Positions 51,460 to 61,165 are shown, counted from the stretch's first letter. The stretch: 64,000 nucleotides of DNA from Algibacter_G agarivorans (GCF_039543245.1 NZ_BAABJJ010000009.1:34812-98811), one strand, 5' to 3'. Numbers and translations: made by a program. The notes: generated by a model not told the origin, from the letters alone.

Positions 51460-52191
51460 TTAGTACAACAATGAAACTTCTTTTAAATCGAATGATTTTA
51501 TAATATTATCTTCTAACAATATTTGAAGATTTCCAGAATCGGAAATACCTTTTATAAAACCAGAAAACATCAAACCTTCTGCATCTTTAAATGTTGACGG
51601 TTTATTTTTTCTAAAAAGACGCGTTTCATATTCAGCTTTTAAAACATCGTACTTTCCGTCTTTCAACAATGAAAAACAATCCTTTAAATTATTTAGAATA
51701 GCGATTGCTAATTCATTTAGATCATAAACTTTGCCAGATAGTATTTTTAATGATGATGCTTTAGGTAAATTTTCGAATTCTGTTTGATTTACATTCAAGC
51801 CAATACCAATAATAGACGCATTAATTTTGTTCTGCTTTATGACATTTTCAATCAAAATACCACAAATTTTCTTGTTTGCTGACAAAATGTCGTTAGGCCA
51901 CTTGATACTTAATCGAGAAATTGAAGAAAATTGAAGCGTCTTCAACACGGCCAAAGCCGTAACTATACTGATATAAAAAGGGTGTTCCAATTGAAATTCG
52001 GACATATCCTTAAAGACACTAAACGTGAGGTTTTTAGACGACTGAGAACTCCAAATCGTTCCCATTTGCCCTCTACCCTCTGTTTGTTTTTCCGTAATTA
52101 TCGCGGTATAATCATCCACAGTTTCACTAGCACTAAGCTTACGCAAATAGCTATTAGTAGAATCGGTGGCATCAAGTTTGATTATATGCAT
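51460..52191 (-). CDS. birA: biotin--[acetyl-CoA-carboxylase] ligase
   Basis: 243 aa. The catalytic core has TDSTNSYLRKL, EKQTEGRGQMGTIWSSQSSKN (the GRGR-like loop with biotinyl-AMP contacts), SIKWPNDILSANKKICGILIE and IIGIGLNVNQTEF. No N-terminal HTH repressor domain, so it is a group I ligase without DNA binding. It is divergent from rsfS. Confidence 0.94.
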   Translation of the reverse strand: MHIIKLDATDSTNSYLRKLSASETVDDYTAIITEKQTEGRGQMGTIWSSQSSKNLTFSVFKDMSEFQLEHPFYISIVTALAVLKTLQFSSISRLSIKWPNDILSANKKICGILIENVIKQNKINASIIGIGLNVNQTEFENLPKASSLKILSGKVYDLNELAIAILNNLKDCFSLLKDGKYDVLKAEYETRLFRKNKPSTFKDAEGLMFSGFIKGISDSGNLQILLEDNIIKSFDLKEVSLLY

Positions 52192-52257
52192 ATTGAAGTT
52201 CTTTTTAGGCTCTAAAATCTTATGATTATTTTAAAGTATAAAGAACTAAAAAAATAA

Positions 52258-52265
52258 TAACTTTG
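52258..52265 (+). promoter_or_regulatory. -7 box (TAACTTTG) for rsfS
   Basis: TAACTTTG fits the TAnnTTTG consensus and ends 19 bp before the rsfS ATG. Confidence 0.5.
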
Positions 52266-52284
52266 CACAAATTAAATAAATTTA

Positions 52285-52656
52285 ATGGCGAAAGAAAAAA
52301 TAAGCTCAGACCAATTAATATCAGTAGTAATTAGTGGCATTGAAGACGTTAAAGGTAAAGAAATAAACATACTAGATTTAAGAGATATTGAAAATACGGT
52401 TTGCGATTACTTTATTATATGCGAAGGAACTTCAAATACACAAGTAAACGCCATTGTAAACTCCATCCAAAAAAAGGTAAGCAAAACGCTTAAAGACAAC
52501 CCTTGGCACACAGAAGGTCTTGATAATGCAGAATGGGTATTAATAGATTATGTAAATGTTGTTGTGCATGTGTTTCAAAAACATATTAGAGAATATTATG
52601 ATATTGAAAGCCTTTGGGGTGATGCAAAAACAACAGTTATAGAAACTAGTTACTAA
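52285..52656 (+). CDS. rsfS: ribosomal silencing factor RsfS
   Basis: 123 aa, usual length for the Iojap/RsfS family: NILDLRDIENTVCDYFIICEG, NPWHTEGLDNAEWVLIDY and VVVHVFQKHIREYYDIESLW. It binds uL14 and stops subunit joining under starvation. It is 9 bp from ftsH, so the two share a transcript. Confidence 0.95.
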   Translation: MAKEKISSDQLISVVISGIEDVKGKEINILDLRDIENTVCDYFIICEGTSNTQVNAIVNSIQKKVSKTLKDNPWHTEGLDNAEWVLIDYVNVVVHVFQKHIREYYDIESLWGDAKTTVIETSY

Positions 52657-52665
52657 AAAAACGAA

Positions 52666-54672
52666 ATGGCAAACGATAAAAAAAATATAAAAGATAAAAA
52701 ACCGAAATTTAGTCCATACTGGATTTACGGAATACTTATAGCTATTTTCTTAGGTTTTCAACTGTTTAGTAGTGGAAGCTACCAAGAGGGTAATCTAACA
52801 ACACCTTCAGACTTTTTTAAATATTTAGAAGATGGTGATATTGAAAAAGTTGACATTGTAAAAAATACTCGTGTAGCAAAAGTGTATTTAACTAAAGATG
52901 CCGAGGCAAAAGAGATTCATAAAAACTCAAAACCTCAAACCTTTATACCTTCTGCTACGAAATTACCGAACTATAAATTTGAATTTGGAGATCTTCAAAA
53001 TTTTGAAAATCAACTAAATGAAACCACTAAGGACCTTGCAGTAAAACCTGTAGTTACGTTTGATACCGAAACTAATGATTGGGGCAATTTATTGATGGGA
53101 ATCCTTCCTTTTATCTTATTAATTGGCGTTTGGATTTTCATTATGCGTAGAATGTCTGGAGGTGCTGGTGGAGGTGCTGGAGGACAGATTTTTAATATTG
53201 GAAAATCCAAAGCAAAACTTTTTGACCAAAATACCGAGGTTAAAACAAGCTTTAAAGATGTTGCAGGACTTGAAGGCGCTAAAGAAGAAGTTCAAGAGAT
53301 CGTAGACTTCCTTAAGTTTCCAGAAAAATACACGACACTTGGTGGTAAAATACCAAAAGGCGCATTGCTTGTAGGCCCTCCAGGAACAGGTAAAACGTTA
53401 TTAGCAAAAGCGGTAGCTGGCGAAGCTCAAGTCCCTTTCTTTTCATTATCTGGTTCAGATTTTGTTGAAATGTTTGTAGGTGTCGGTGCATCTCGTGTTA
53501 GAGATCTATTCAAACAGGCAAAAGAAAAATCTCCTTCTATCATTTTTATAGATGAAATTGATGCCATTGGTCGTGCAAGAGGAAAAAATGCCATGTCAGG
53601 AAGTAATGATGAGCGTGAAAACACTTTAAACCAATTATTAACTGAAATGGATGGTTTTGGCACAAACACAAACGTTATTGTGATTGCTGCAACAAATAGA
53701 GCCGACATTTTAGACAAAGCCTTAATGCGTGCAGGACGTTTTGATAGACAAATCTTTGTTGATTTACCAGATGTTCGAGAACGTCAAGAAATATTTGAAG
53801 TACATTTAAGGCCTCTAAAAAAAGCTAAGAATTTAGATTTAGATTTCTTATCTAAACAAACCCCTGGTTTTTCTGGTGCCGATATTGCTAATGTTTGTAA
53901 TGAAGCTGCTTTAATTGCAGCTAGAAACGGAAAAAAAGCTGTTGACAAACAAGATTTTCTTGATGCAGTTGATAGAATTATTGGTGGTCTAGAAAAGAAA
54001 AACAAAATCATCACACCTAGCGAAAAACGCGCTGTTGCTTTTCATGAAGCTGGTCATGCTGTTACAAGTTGGATGTTAGAACATGCAGCGCCATTGGTAA
54101 AAGTCACTATTGTGCCTCGTGGTCGCTCTTTAGGTGCCGCTTGGTACCTGCCAGAAGAACGTCTAATTGTTAGACCAGAACAAATGCTAGATGAAATGTG
54201 TGCTGCACTTGGTGGTCGTGCTGCAGAAAAAGTGATTTTCAATAAAATATCTACTGGTGCATTAAGCGATTTAGAGAAAGTAACCAAACAAGCTAGAGCT
54301 ATGGTTACCATTTATGGTCTTAGCGATAAGGTTGGGAATTTAACCTATTATGATTCTTCAGGGCAAAACGAATATGGTTTCACAAAGCCATACAGCGAGC
54401 AGACTGCAGAATTGATTGATAAAGAAATTTCAGATATTATTGAAAAGCAATATAAACGTGCTATAAAATTGCTTGAAGCCAACAAAGACAAACTTACACA
54501 ACTTGCAGAAGTACTTCTTGAAAAAGAGGTTATTTTTAAAGATAATCTTGAAAAAATATTTGGAAAACGTCCTTTTGAAAAAGAAGAAGCTGAAAAACCA
54601 AAAGTAGATACTGAGAAACCTAAAGAAGAAAGTGTAAAACCAAAAGAAGCAAACGAAACTATTGAAGAATAA
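52666..54672 (+). CDS. ftsH: ATP-dependent zinc metalloprotease FtsH
   Basis: 668 aa. Two membrane helices (~17-33 and ~143-159), an AAA+ ATPase with Walker A GPPGTGKT (~237-244) and Walker B FIDEIDAIG, the second region of homology (IVIAATNRADILDKALMRAGR), and the zinc site HEAGH (~460). The acidic, Glu/Lys-rich C-terminal tail (after ~640) is non-conserved. It degrades membrane proteins and regulators. A terminator hairpin lies at 54718. Confidence 0.98.
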   Translation: MANDKKNIKDKKPKFSPYWIYGILIAIFLGFQLFSSGSYQEGNLTTPSDFFKYLEDGDIEKVDIVKNTRVAKVYLTKDAEAKEIHKNSKPQTFIPSATKLPNYKFEFGDLQNFENQLNETTKDLAVKPVVTFDTETNDWGNLLMGILPFILLIGVWIFIMRRMSGGAGGGAGGQIFNIGKSKAKLFDQNTEVKTSFKDVAGLEGAKEEVQEIVDFLKFPEKYTTLGGKIPKGALLVGPPGTGKTLLAKAVAGEAQVPFFSLSGSDFVEMFVGVGASRVRDLFKQAKEKSPSIIFIDEIDAIGRARGKNAMSGSNDERENTLNQLLTEMDGFGTNTNVIVIAATNRADILDKALMRAGRFDRQIFVDLPDVRERQEIFEVHLRPLKKAKNLDLDFLSKQTPGFSGADIANVCNEAALIAARNGKKAVDKQDFLDAVDRIIGGLEKKNKIITPSEKRAVAFHEAGHAVTSWMLEHAAPLVKVTIVPRGRSLGAAWYLPEERLIVRPEQMLDEMCAALGGRAAEKVIFNKISTGALSDLEKVTKQARAMVTIYGLSDKVGNLTYYDSSGQNEYGFTKPYSEQTAELIDKEISDIIEKQYKRAIKLLEANKDKLTQLAEVLLEKEVIFKDNLEKIFGKRPFEKEEAEKPKVDTEKPKEESVKPKEANETIEE

Positions 54673-54717
54673 CTTGAAAGCGAAAGCACAACACATCATA
54701 AATGTTAAGCTTTTAGT

Positions 54718-54758
54718 AAAAATCTTAAATTAATCGTAAGGTTAATTTAAGATTTTTT
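54718..54758 (+). terminator. rho-independent terminator after ftsH
   Basis: AAAATCTTAAATTAA pairs with TTAATTTAAGATTTT around an 8-nt loop and is followed by T residues. A candidate -7 box TATATTTG (54758-54765) begins where the hairpin ends, for the next gene. Confidence 0.8.
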
Positions 54759-54804
54759 ATATTTGATAAAACTCAAAAAAAACCTCTCATTAGCAATAAA
54801 TTAA

Positions 54805-55413
54805 ATGAGTCTTTTTAGAAAAATATTTGGCTCCAAATCTGACCGTTCAGAAGAAGAATTAAAATCTGACGACAGAGGTAAATATATGCCAGAAGTAAAA
54901 CTACCAATAGACGAAAGGTTTACTATAAACTTTAAGGCTAATGGCGGAAAGTTCTTGTATTGCGAAAATTTAACTGAAGTTTACACTAATTTAGATTATA
55001 TCCTTGCTGAAAATGATTGGGAAGAAGAGCAGGTATTATTACTTGATGACAATTTAAAGGATAAGTTTAAAAATTCTAATTTACTCCCAACTAAAAAGAT
55101 AAGTGAATCTACTTTTTTCTTAACTACTTGTGAAAACTTAATTGCCAACGATGGCTCTTTACTTATCTCATCGAAACAAATTTTTGAAAAAAAACTACAT
55201 GAATTACCTTTTAACTTTATTGTATTCGCTACAACGAGTCAAATTGTAGAAAATATAGGTGAAGGTCTACGTGGTATAAAATCTAATAACAGACAAAAAA
55301 TCCCAACTAATATTACAACCATAAAACATTTTAAATCTGGTGATGAAAAAGATTTTTTGAGTTATGGAAGTAGCGCAAAAAACCTATATTTGTTGCTTTT
55401 TGAAGATTTATAG
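54805..55413 (+). CDS. LUD (LutC/YkgG)-domain protein
   Basis: 202 aa. The fold is visible in ILAENDWEEEQVLLLDDNL, STFFLTTCENLIANDGSLLIS and FIVFATTSQIVENIGEGL, matching LUD proteins of lactate utilisation, although flavobacterial members of this gene order are stand-alone and their role is unclear. No iron-sulfur Cys clusters. It abuts cdsA with a 1-bp gap, so they form one transcript. Confidence 0.8.
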   Translation: MSLFRKIFGSKSDRSEEELKSDDRGKYMPEVKLPIDERFTINFKANGGKFLYCENLTEVYTNLDYILAENDWEEEQVLLLDDNLKDKFKNSNLLPTKKISESTFFLTTCENLIANDGSLLISSKQIFEKKLHELPFNFIVFATTSQIVENIGEGLRGIKSNNRQKIPTNITTIKHFKSGDEKDFLSYGSSAKNLYLLLFEDL

Positions 55414-55414
55414 A

Positions 55415-56236
55415 ATGAAAGAAACGCTTACCCGATCACTTTCTGGTTTAATCTATGTTGTTTTATTGCTTGTTTGTTTATGTTTTGAACAACTACTTAG
55501 CGCACTATTTTTTGTGTTTGGCTTAATATGTATGGGTGAATTCAAAAAACTCATCCAGCTTAAAAGCTATATCCCCTATTTAATTTTCATTGCCTTATAT
55601 GCAGTTTTCGGCTATTGGCAATCTATTTTAAATACTAACACGGGCTTAAGCGAAGCTACACAGATACTTTTAGTACTTTCTATTTTTGTTGAGCTATTTT
55701 TAATAAAGGATTTATTTTCTGAAAAAGCTATACCACTTTTTGCTACCAAACGATTTTTACTCACAACATTCTACCTATCAAGCGCTTTTGTTTTTTTAAT
55801 CTTGATTGCAAATTATTATGAAGATTACAAACCTGATATATTGCTTGGTGCTTTCGTTTTAGTTTGGGTAAATGATTCTTTTGCCTATTTAGTTGGTAAA
55901 AACTTTGGAAAACAGAAGCTTTTTGAAAAAATTTCACCTAAAAAAACTATTGAAGGTTTCCTTGGCGGTTTGTTTTTTTCATGTGTAGCAAGTTATTTTA
56001 TCGCTACCTTTACCGAAACATTAAGCTTCACAAGCTGGCTAATATTAAGTATTATAATTAGTGTTTTTGGCACATTAGGGGACTTAATAGAATCTAAGTT
56101 TAAAAGACAAGCAAACGTTAAAGATAGTGGAGCAATCATGCCTGGGCATGGTGGTTTATTGGATAGATTAGATAGCATTATTTTTGCAGCACCATTTATA
56201 TATTTATTTTTAAGAATTTTACATTATGTTTCATAA
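55415..56236 (+). CDS. cdsA: phosphatidate cytidylyltransferase
   Basis: The start at 55415 (MKETLTRSLSGLIYVV) follows the LUD stop; the frame open from 55364 overlaps it and is unlikely. 273 aa, about eight membrane helices. The CdsA signature near the C-terminus reads KTIEGFLGG... and GDLIESKFKRQANVKDSG, then MPGHGGLLDRLDSIIFAAP. It makes CDP-diacylglycerol, the precursor for phosphatidylethanolamine through the adjoining psd. Confidence 0.95.
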   Translation: MKETLTRSLSGLIYVVLLLVCLCFEQLLSALFFVFGLICMGEFKKLIQLKSYIPYLIFIALYAVFGYWQSILNTNTGLSEATQILLVLSIFVELFLIKDLFSEKAIPLFATKRFLLTTFYLSSAFVFLILIANYYEDYKPDILLGAFVLVWVNDSFAYLVGKNFGKQKLFEKISPKKTIEGFLGGLFFSCVASYFIATFTETLSFTSWLILSIIISVFGTLGDLIESKFKRQANVKDSGAIMPGHGGLLDRLDSIIFAAPFIYLFLRILHYVS

Positions 56237-56882
56237 AGAAGGTCATAAAATTATAATCACAACACTTATTATTGTTGTTGGATGCATCCTATTAGCTGAT
56301 AATCTTATAGCTATTACATGGCTTAGAACTGTCATTATGATTGTATTATTGGCGTTTTTGATTTTAATTCTTCAGTTTTTTAGAAACCCAAAACGAAATA
56401 CCGTTCCAAACAACAAACAAGTAGTATCTCCTGTAGATGGTAAAGTGGTGGTTATTGAAGAAGTTTTTGAAAAAGAATATTTTAAAGAAAAACGTTTACA
56501 GGTTAGTGTATTTATGTCGCCACTGAATGTTCACGTTACCCGCTACCCGATTGCTGGCAATGTTATTTTTAGCAAATACCACCCTGGTAAATATTTAGTA
56601 GCATGGCATCCTAAAGCGAGTGAAGAAAATGAGCGAACTACAGTAGTTGTAGAAAACGAAACTTATGGTAAAGTGCTACACAGACAAATTGCGGGAGCAC
56701 TTGCAAGACGTATTGTAAACTATGCAAAACTTAACGATAAAGCATCTCAAGGTAGTGAATCTGGATTTATAAAGTTTGGTTCTAGAGTAGATTTATTTTT
56801 ACCTTTAGATACTAATATTAAAGTGGTATTGAATCAGAAAGTTCGTGGGGGAGAAAGTATTATTGCAGAAATTAATGGGTGA
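56226..56882 (+). CDS. psd: phosphatidylserine decarboxylase
   Basis: 218 aa, short (archaeal-type) form. Two hydrophobic stretches near the N-terminus, then SPVDGKVVVIEEV, VFMSPLNVHVTRYPIAG and the processing site in GFIKFGSRVDLFLP, where the Gly-Ser bond is cut to form the pyruvoyl cofactor. Overlaps cdsA by 11 bp and the next gene by 8 bp. It converts PS to PE. Confidence 0.96.
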   Translation: MFHKEGHKIIITTLIIVVGCILLADNLIAITWLRTVIMIVLLAFLILILQFFRNPKRNTVPNNKQVVSPVDGKVVVIEEVFEKEYFKEKRLQVSVFMSPLNVHVTRYPIAGNVIFSKYHPGKYLVAWHPKASEENERTTVVVENETYGKVLHRQIAGALARRIVNYAKLNDKASQGSESGFIKFGSRVDLFLPLDTNIKVVLNQKVRGGESIIAEING

Positions 56883-57141
56883 TAACGCTATAGACATAGA
56901 ATTCCAACAAGCTGTAGATCGGGTAAATGCACACAACGAACCCTTTCCTGCAGACACGCTTTTAAAGCTTTATGCATACTATAAAAAGGCAACAAACAAT
57001 TACAGCAAACCTAAAAGCAAGAAGCCTATTATAAACGCCTTTAAAACTAATGCTTTATTTCAGGTAAAAAATATTAGCGAAGATGAAGCCAAACAAGAGT
57101 ATATAGATTTGGTAAATAATTATTTTTTATATAGAACATAA
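56875..57141 (+). CDS. acyl-CoA-binding protein (ACBP)
   Basis: The start is set at 56875 (MGDNAIDIEF), overlapping the psd stop (ATGGGTGA); 88 aa, the exact size of a single ACB domain. The four-helix pattern is clear: FQQAVDRVNAH, PFPADTLLKLYAYYKKATN and SEDEAKQEYIDLVNNYF. It binds long-chain acyl-CoA esters. Bacterial ACBPs are less common than eukaryotic ones; here the link to phospholipid synthesis is direct by overlap with psd. Confidence 0.9.
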   Translation: MGDNAIDIEFQQAVDRVNAHNEPFPADTLLKLYAYYKKATNNYSKPKSKKPIINAFKTNALFQVKNISEDEAKQEYIDLVNNYFLYRT

Positions 57142-57179
57142 CAAATCTTCTTAGAAGATTAGAATGATAAATAATTAAA

Positions 57180-58361
57180 ATGAAATACTTCTTTTATCTT
57201 CTAGCATCTTTTTTTCTTTTTAATTGCAACAACTATAACTATCTAAAAGACAATTACAAAAACAACATTAACTTGGTAAAGACACACACCAAAGTTATTG
57301 AACTAACAACTAATTACGGTAATTCTAGAATTTCTATAGTGCCAGAATTACAAGGCAGAATTTTAACCAGCTCTTTTAATGGAATAGACGGAATATCTAA
57401 TGGCTGGATAAATAAGAAAGAGTCTTTGATAAATTTACAAAATATTGGAGGAGAAGAACGTCTTTGGTTAGGTCCATTGGGGGGGCAATATTCCTTTTAT
57501 TATCAAAACATAAATCCCTTAGACGAAAATAACTGGAAGGTACCGGATGCCATTGCTAATGGTGAATTTGAAATTACAAATAAAAACGAAACCTCAGTTA
57601 CAATGACAAAAGGCATGAAGCTTATAAACCATTTAGGAACAACTTTTAACTTAAAAATCAATAGAAAGATAAGTATTTTAGATAAGTCTGAAATTAAAAA
57701 CAAACTATCAATAAATTTTGATGAAAGCATAAAACATGTAGCTTATAAAACCACTCATAGTTTAGTAAACAAAGGATTAAGTTCATGGTACAAACAAACT
57801 GGTTTGGTATCACTATGGAGCGCAAATATGTTTGTGGGCACAGATAATACCACAGTTATTATCCCTTTAAAAAAGGCATCATCACTTGATAGCATCTATA
57901 AGTACATGGGGGACCTAGATGCAAATAGATTGCAAATTAAAAACTCTAATATTCTATTATTTAAGGCAGATGGTAAATACCGAAGTAAAATTGGAATCCC
58001 TAAAAGCTTAGCACCTTCCGTATATGGCTGCTATACGAAAGACAAAAAAAGATTAACCATTGTACAGTATTTGGAAACCAATGATAGTTTATATGCTAAC
58101 TCATATGTTACCAAACAAAAAACCCCGTATAAAGGCGAAGTTATCCCAATATACAATGATGGACCAATGGATTACTCTCCTACCAACAAACACAGCTTTT
58201 TCGAGCTAGAATCCACATCCTCAATGCGAGAATTACAACCAAAAACAGATACATTAAAACACTGGCATAGTGTCTACCATTTCTCGGGTGATGAACATAA
58301 ACTAAATGAACTGTCTAAAACACTTTTAGGTATTGATTTAAAAGATTGTTATTTGGACTAG
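57180..58361 (+). CDS. secreted lipoprotein of unknown function, possibly mutarotase-like
   Basis: 393 aa. A lipoprotein signal (LASFFLFNC, Cys16) is followed by a long beta-rich region (NSRISIVPELQGRILTSSF, LWLGPLGGQYSFYY). The pattern of strands and a closing HWHSVYHFSG resemble the galactose-mutarotase/aldose-epimerase supersandwich, but I cannot confirm catalytic residues. It lies 38 bp after the ACBP gene on the same strand but seems functionally separate. Confidence 0.7.
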   Translation: MKYFFYLLASFFLFNCNNYNYLKDNYKNNINLVKTHTKVIELTTNYGNSRISIVPELQGRILTSSFNGIDGISNGWINKKESLINLQNIGGEERLWLGPLGGQYSFYYQNINPLDENNWKVPDAIANGEFEITNKNETSVTMTKGMKLINHLGTTFNLKINRKISILDKSEIKNKLSINFDESIKHVAYKTTHSLVNKGLSSWYKQTGLVSLWSANMFVGTDNTTVIIPLKKASSLDSIYKYMGDLDANRLQIKNSNILLFKADGKYRSKIGIPKSLAPSVYGCYTKDKKRLTIVQYLETNDSLYANSYVTKQKTPYKGEVIPIYNDGPMDYSPTNKHSFFELESTSSMRELQPKTDTLKHWHSVYHFSGDEHKLNELSKTLLGIDLKDCYLD

Positions 58362-58434
58362 TTAACCTTTTTCGATAACGGCAACTTGACATTTAAGAGA
58401 AAAAAATGCTGCTTTGGCTATTTTTAAGTTTCGA

Positions 58435-59517
58435 CTAATCCATATCAAAGCGTATACCTAAAGAAATATTATTCTGATCTATAATCTGATCTTTAAAAAT
58501 AGGAGACAAATCATATTTTATATAAAGTGCTGTATCATCAAACGCTAAATAAGCACTTAATCCATAAACTAAATTAGACGTGTTAAAACCGCGTTTTTGC
58601 TTGTCTTTAATACGTTCGCCGTCTAATTCGTATTTTAGTTTCTGACGTGTACCAATATTAAAACCCGCATAACCACCAACACCTATTTTAAATTTATTAT
58701 CGGTTGAATACCTAAAATACGTATCCTTATCTATTCGTTTTGAAGGACCGAACTCAAAATGCATTGGAAACACTAAGTTGGTCATTGATAATTTTGATTT
58801 TTTAAGATCTTCAGGAAACTCTTCTAAAACTGTTTGGTTGCCTTGTTGTGCAAAATAGGCATTTTTATCGGGCTTTAACCCATTTATTTGAATGGAATAA
58901 CCATATTTAAAGCGTAAAAAATTAGCATTATTAAAAACGCGTGTTTTCCATGCCCAACCTATTTCAAGAAACCGTGAACCGCCAAACTTATATGGTGAAT
59001 CGTCAAGTTTTTTTCCTTCAACGATGGCATTGTTTAATCCAAAGGCTAAAACGAAATCGCTTGAAGTACGCCTATCATACTTTCTGTTTTTTGGTTTATC
59101 ATCCTCTTGTTTTCCAAAATAAACAAAGCTAGTATCACCATCTTCACTTCCACCTATTCTAAACATCATTTTATCCTCATCGGATGAAGACCTATCCGGA
59201 TTTCTGTTTAATAAAGATATTTTATTTTCTAAAATGATAATACGATTCTCAATATTTAAGGCATGTTTTTTAGCAGCCTCTTTTTTAAGTTTTTGAGCTT
59301 CTTCAGTAGTAACTTCACCATTATATAACTGTTTATTAATAGCTTCAACTTTTTCTTTCAAAAAATTTCGTTCATCATTTCTAATATCTTCTTTTTTAGC
59401 TTTTAATTCTTCGATTTTATCTTTGTTATTCACATTTTGAATCGTGTATTGTGCATTGATTAATTGCACGCTCAAAGCTAGTATTAGTAGCACTAAATAC
59501 TTAATAATTGTTTGCAT
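58435..59517 (-). CDS. outer-membrane beta-barrel protein with N-terminal coiled coil
   Basis: 360 aa. A signal peptide (to ~22, LSVQLINAQ) precedes a charged coiled coil (KIEELKAKKEDIRNDERNFL, ...AQKLKKEAAKKH, ~32-105) and a C-terminal series of beta strands with aromatic ends (NNANFLRFKYGYSIQING, FKIGVGGYAGFNIGT) ending in IRFDMD. The build suggests a periplasmic coiled coil joined to a small barrel. It is the third gene of an apparent ECF sigma/anti-sigma operon, so it may be a regulated or sensing component; that is inferred from position. Confidence 0.75.
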   Translation of the reverse strand: MQTIIKYLVLLILALSVQLINAQYTIQNVNNKDKIEELKAKKEDIRNDERNFLKEKVEAINKQLYNGEVTTEEAQKLKKEAAKKHALNIENRIIILENKISLLNRNPDRSSSDEDKMMFRIGGSEDGDTSFVYFGKQEDDKPKNRKYDRRTSSDFVLAFGLNNAIVEGKKLDDSPYKFGGSRFLEIGWAWKTRVFNNANFLRFKYGYSIQINGLKPDKNAYFAQQGNQTVLEEFPEDLKKSKLSMTNLVFPMHFEFGPSKRIDKDTYFRYSTDNKFKIGVGGYAGFNIGTRQKLKYELDGERIKDKQKRGFNTSNLVYGLSAYLAFDDTALYIKYDLSPIFKDQIIDQNNISLGIRFDMD

Positions 59518-59632
59518 AACTGTTCGTTTTTGCCCATAATGGGCATTTATTAAAGATTGATTTGATGATTTTTTATAAATTCAAATGTGAGTTTTCAATG
59601 ATGAGATTCCTGCTTTTACAGGTGTATAAAAA

Positions 59633-60397
59633 TTAATCGTTACGTTGCGCTACAGCAGTTTTTACCGAATTGTAACTTGATCTTAAGGCTTCAAAAACCT
59701 TACTTCTGAATGACTTATCTAACTCTGCTTCAACGTCTTGAAGCAAATAATCAGCGTCAACCACACCGGTAGTTTCATTAATTAGTTTATTTAATCGTAT
59801 TTCTTTTTGCGCTTCAATTAACAATGCATCAATGTCTTCATCTGTAACATTTTTATTATCAGCTTTCAATGCTTGTACTTGGGCAACAATATTTTGTATT
59901 CTTTGATCTTCAAACGTTAGATTTTCTTTTGGCAACTCAATTAAGCCCATTTGAATATCTTTTTCCTTTGAATTCGTTTTTCCCTCAACAACTTTTGTTA
60001 CGGTGCCTTTTATCCTGTTTTTGTTTACTAATTTTTCAGGTTTTGATTTCTCAATGGTTTCAGCTTTATCAATATTATTTACCTTTTCAATCGTGTTCAA
60101 GCCTTTTTCTCCAATATGTTCTGAAATAATTTTAATGGTTTCTTCTTGCTGAACAACCTCTGGAGTCACGACTATTTTTGGTATTTCCTCAAAAACTACA
60201 TCATTATTTAAAAATTGAGAAACCACTAACAAAACCCCAATAATACTTGCTGCTATACCAATCCACCAATAGGTTTTGTTATTTTTATCTTGATTATCTA
60301 ATCGCTTTGACAATATATTCCAAGCATCTGCTGATGGCTTTAAAGACCTTTTATCAAGCTTTTCCTTTATATGTTCTTCAAATTTAATTGGTGCCAT
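59633..60397 (-). CDS. anti-sigma-factor-like membrane protein
   Basis: 254 aa. An N-terminal cytosolic region of ~40 residues (FEEHIKEKLDKRSLKPSADAWNILSKRL), one membrane helix (~45-64, WWIGIAASIIGVLLVVSQFL) and a variable charged region on the far side. This plan and its 14-bp overlap with the ECF sigma gene indicate an anti-sigma factor, though no zinc-binding (HxxxCxxC) motif is present. Partner: the sigma factor at 60384-60950. Confidence 0.82.
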   Translation of the reverse strand: MAPIKFEEHIKEKLDKRSLKPSADAWNILSKRLDNQDKNNKTYWWIGIAASIIGVLLVVSQFLNNDVVFEEIPKIVVTPEVVQQEETIKIISEHIGEKGLNTIEKVNNIDKAETIEKSKPEKLVNKNRIKGTVTKVVEGKTNSKEKDIQMGLIELPKENLTFEDQRIQNIVAQVQALKADNKNVTDEDIDALLIEAQKEIRLNKLINETTGVVDADYLLQDVEAELDKSFRSKVFEALRSSYNSVKTAVAQRND

Positions 60398-60950
60398 AGT
60401 CTGAAGTTTTATTTAATTTTTTAATTTTTTCTTGAAGCATTTTACGTGCTTTAAATAACTGCGATTTTGATGTGCCCGCTGTAATGTCTAGCAAATCTGC
60501 AATTTCATGATGCTTATACCCTTCAATAGCGTACATTATAAACACCATTTTATACCCCTCTGGCAAGGTATCTATTAGTCGTTGTATATCTGCAACTTCA
60601 ATATTGGTATTTATGTTATTGGTATAATTATGTTTAATCGTTATATCTTCAATAGAGAACTCAATTTTTTTTTGCTGTCGTAAAAACGAAATAGACTCCC
60701 TTACCATAATGCGCCTTATCCAACCTTCAAAACTGCCTTTGTTTTTAAAACTCTTTAAATTAGAAAACACTTTAAAGAACCCGTTAAGCATAGCTTCTTC
60801 GGCCTGCTGAATATCTTTTGTATAATACCTGCAAATACTTAACATTTTTGGCGCATGCATTTCAAACAATACATGTTGCGCTTCACGATTATTTTTAATC
60901 GCTTTTTTAATCAATGCTGATTCGTTTTTATGGAGTTGAATAACTTTCAA
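60384..60950 (-). CDS. ECF-type RNA polymerase sigma factor
   Basis: 188 aa, sigma-70 family. Region 2 is FEMHAPKMLSICRYYTKDIQQAEEAMLNGFFKVFSNL and region 4 is LPEGYKMVFIMYAIEGYKHHEIADLLDIT, with no region 3. It presumably drives its own operon with the overlapping anti-sigma gene and the barrel gene. Regulon unknown. The divergent ATP-grasp gene shares the 215-bp upstream gap. Confidence 0.94.
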   Translation of the reverse strand: MKVIQLHKNESALIKKAIKNNREAQHVLFEMHAPKMLSICRYYTKDIQQAEEAMLNGFFKVFSNLKSFKNKGSFEGWIRRIMVRESISFLRQQKKIEFSIEDITIKHNYTNNINTNIEVADIQRLIDTLPEGYKMVFIMYAIEGYKHHEIADLLDITAGTSKSQLFKARKMLQEKIKKLNKTSDYGTN

Positions 60951-61165
60951 AAAATGATTTTAATTGGTACTCTATTTATAAAGACGCAAATTTTATGCAA
61001 AAGGTTGCCTAATGATTTATTTTTTATTGAAACTATAAAAATCACAATTTAAAACATAAAAAATAATTAAATTTAAAATTATTATCAATAAAAATTATAA
61101 ATCATTGATTAATTTACAGCAATTATCATAATTCGTTGAAAATTACTTAAAATATTACTACATTT

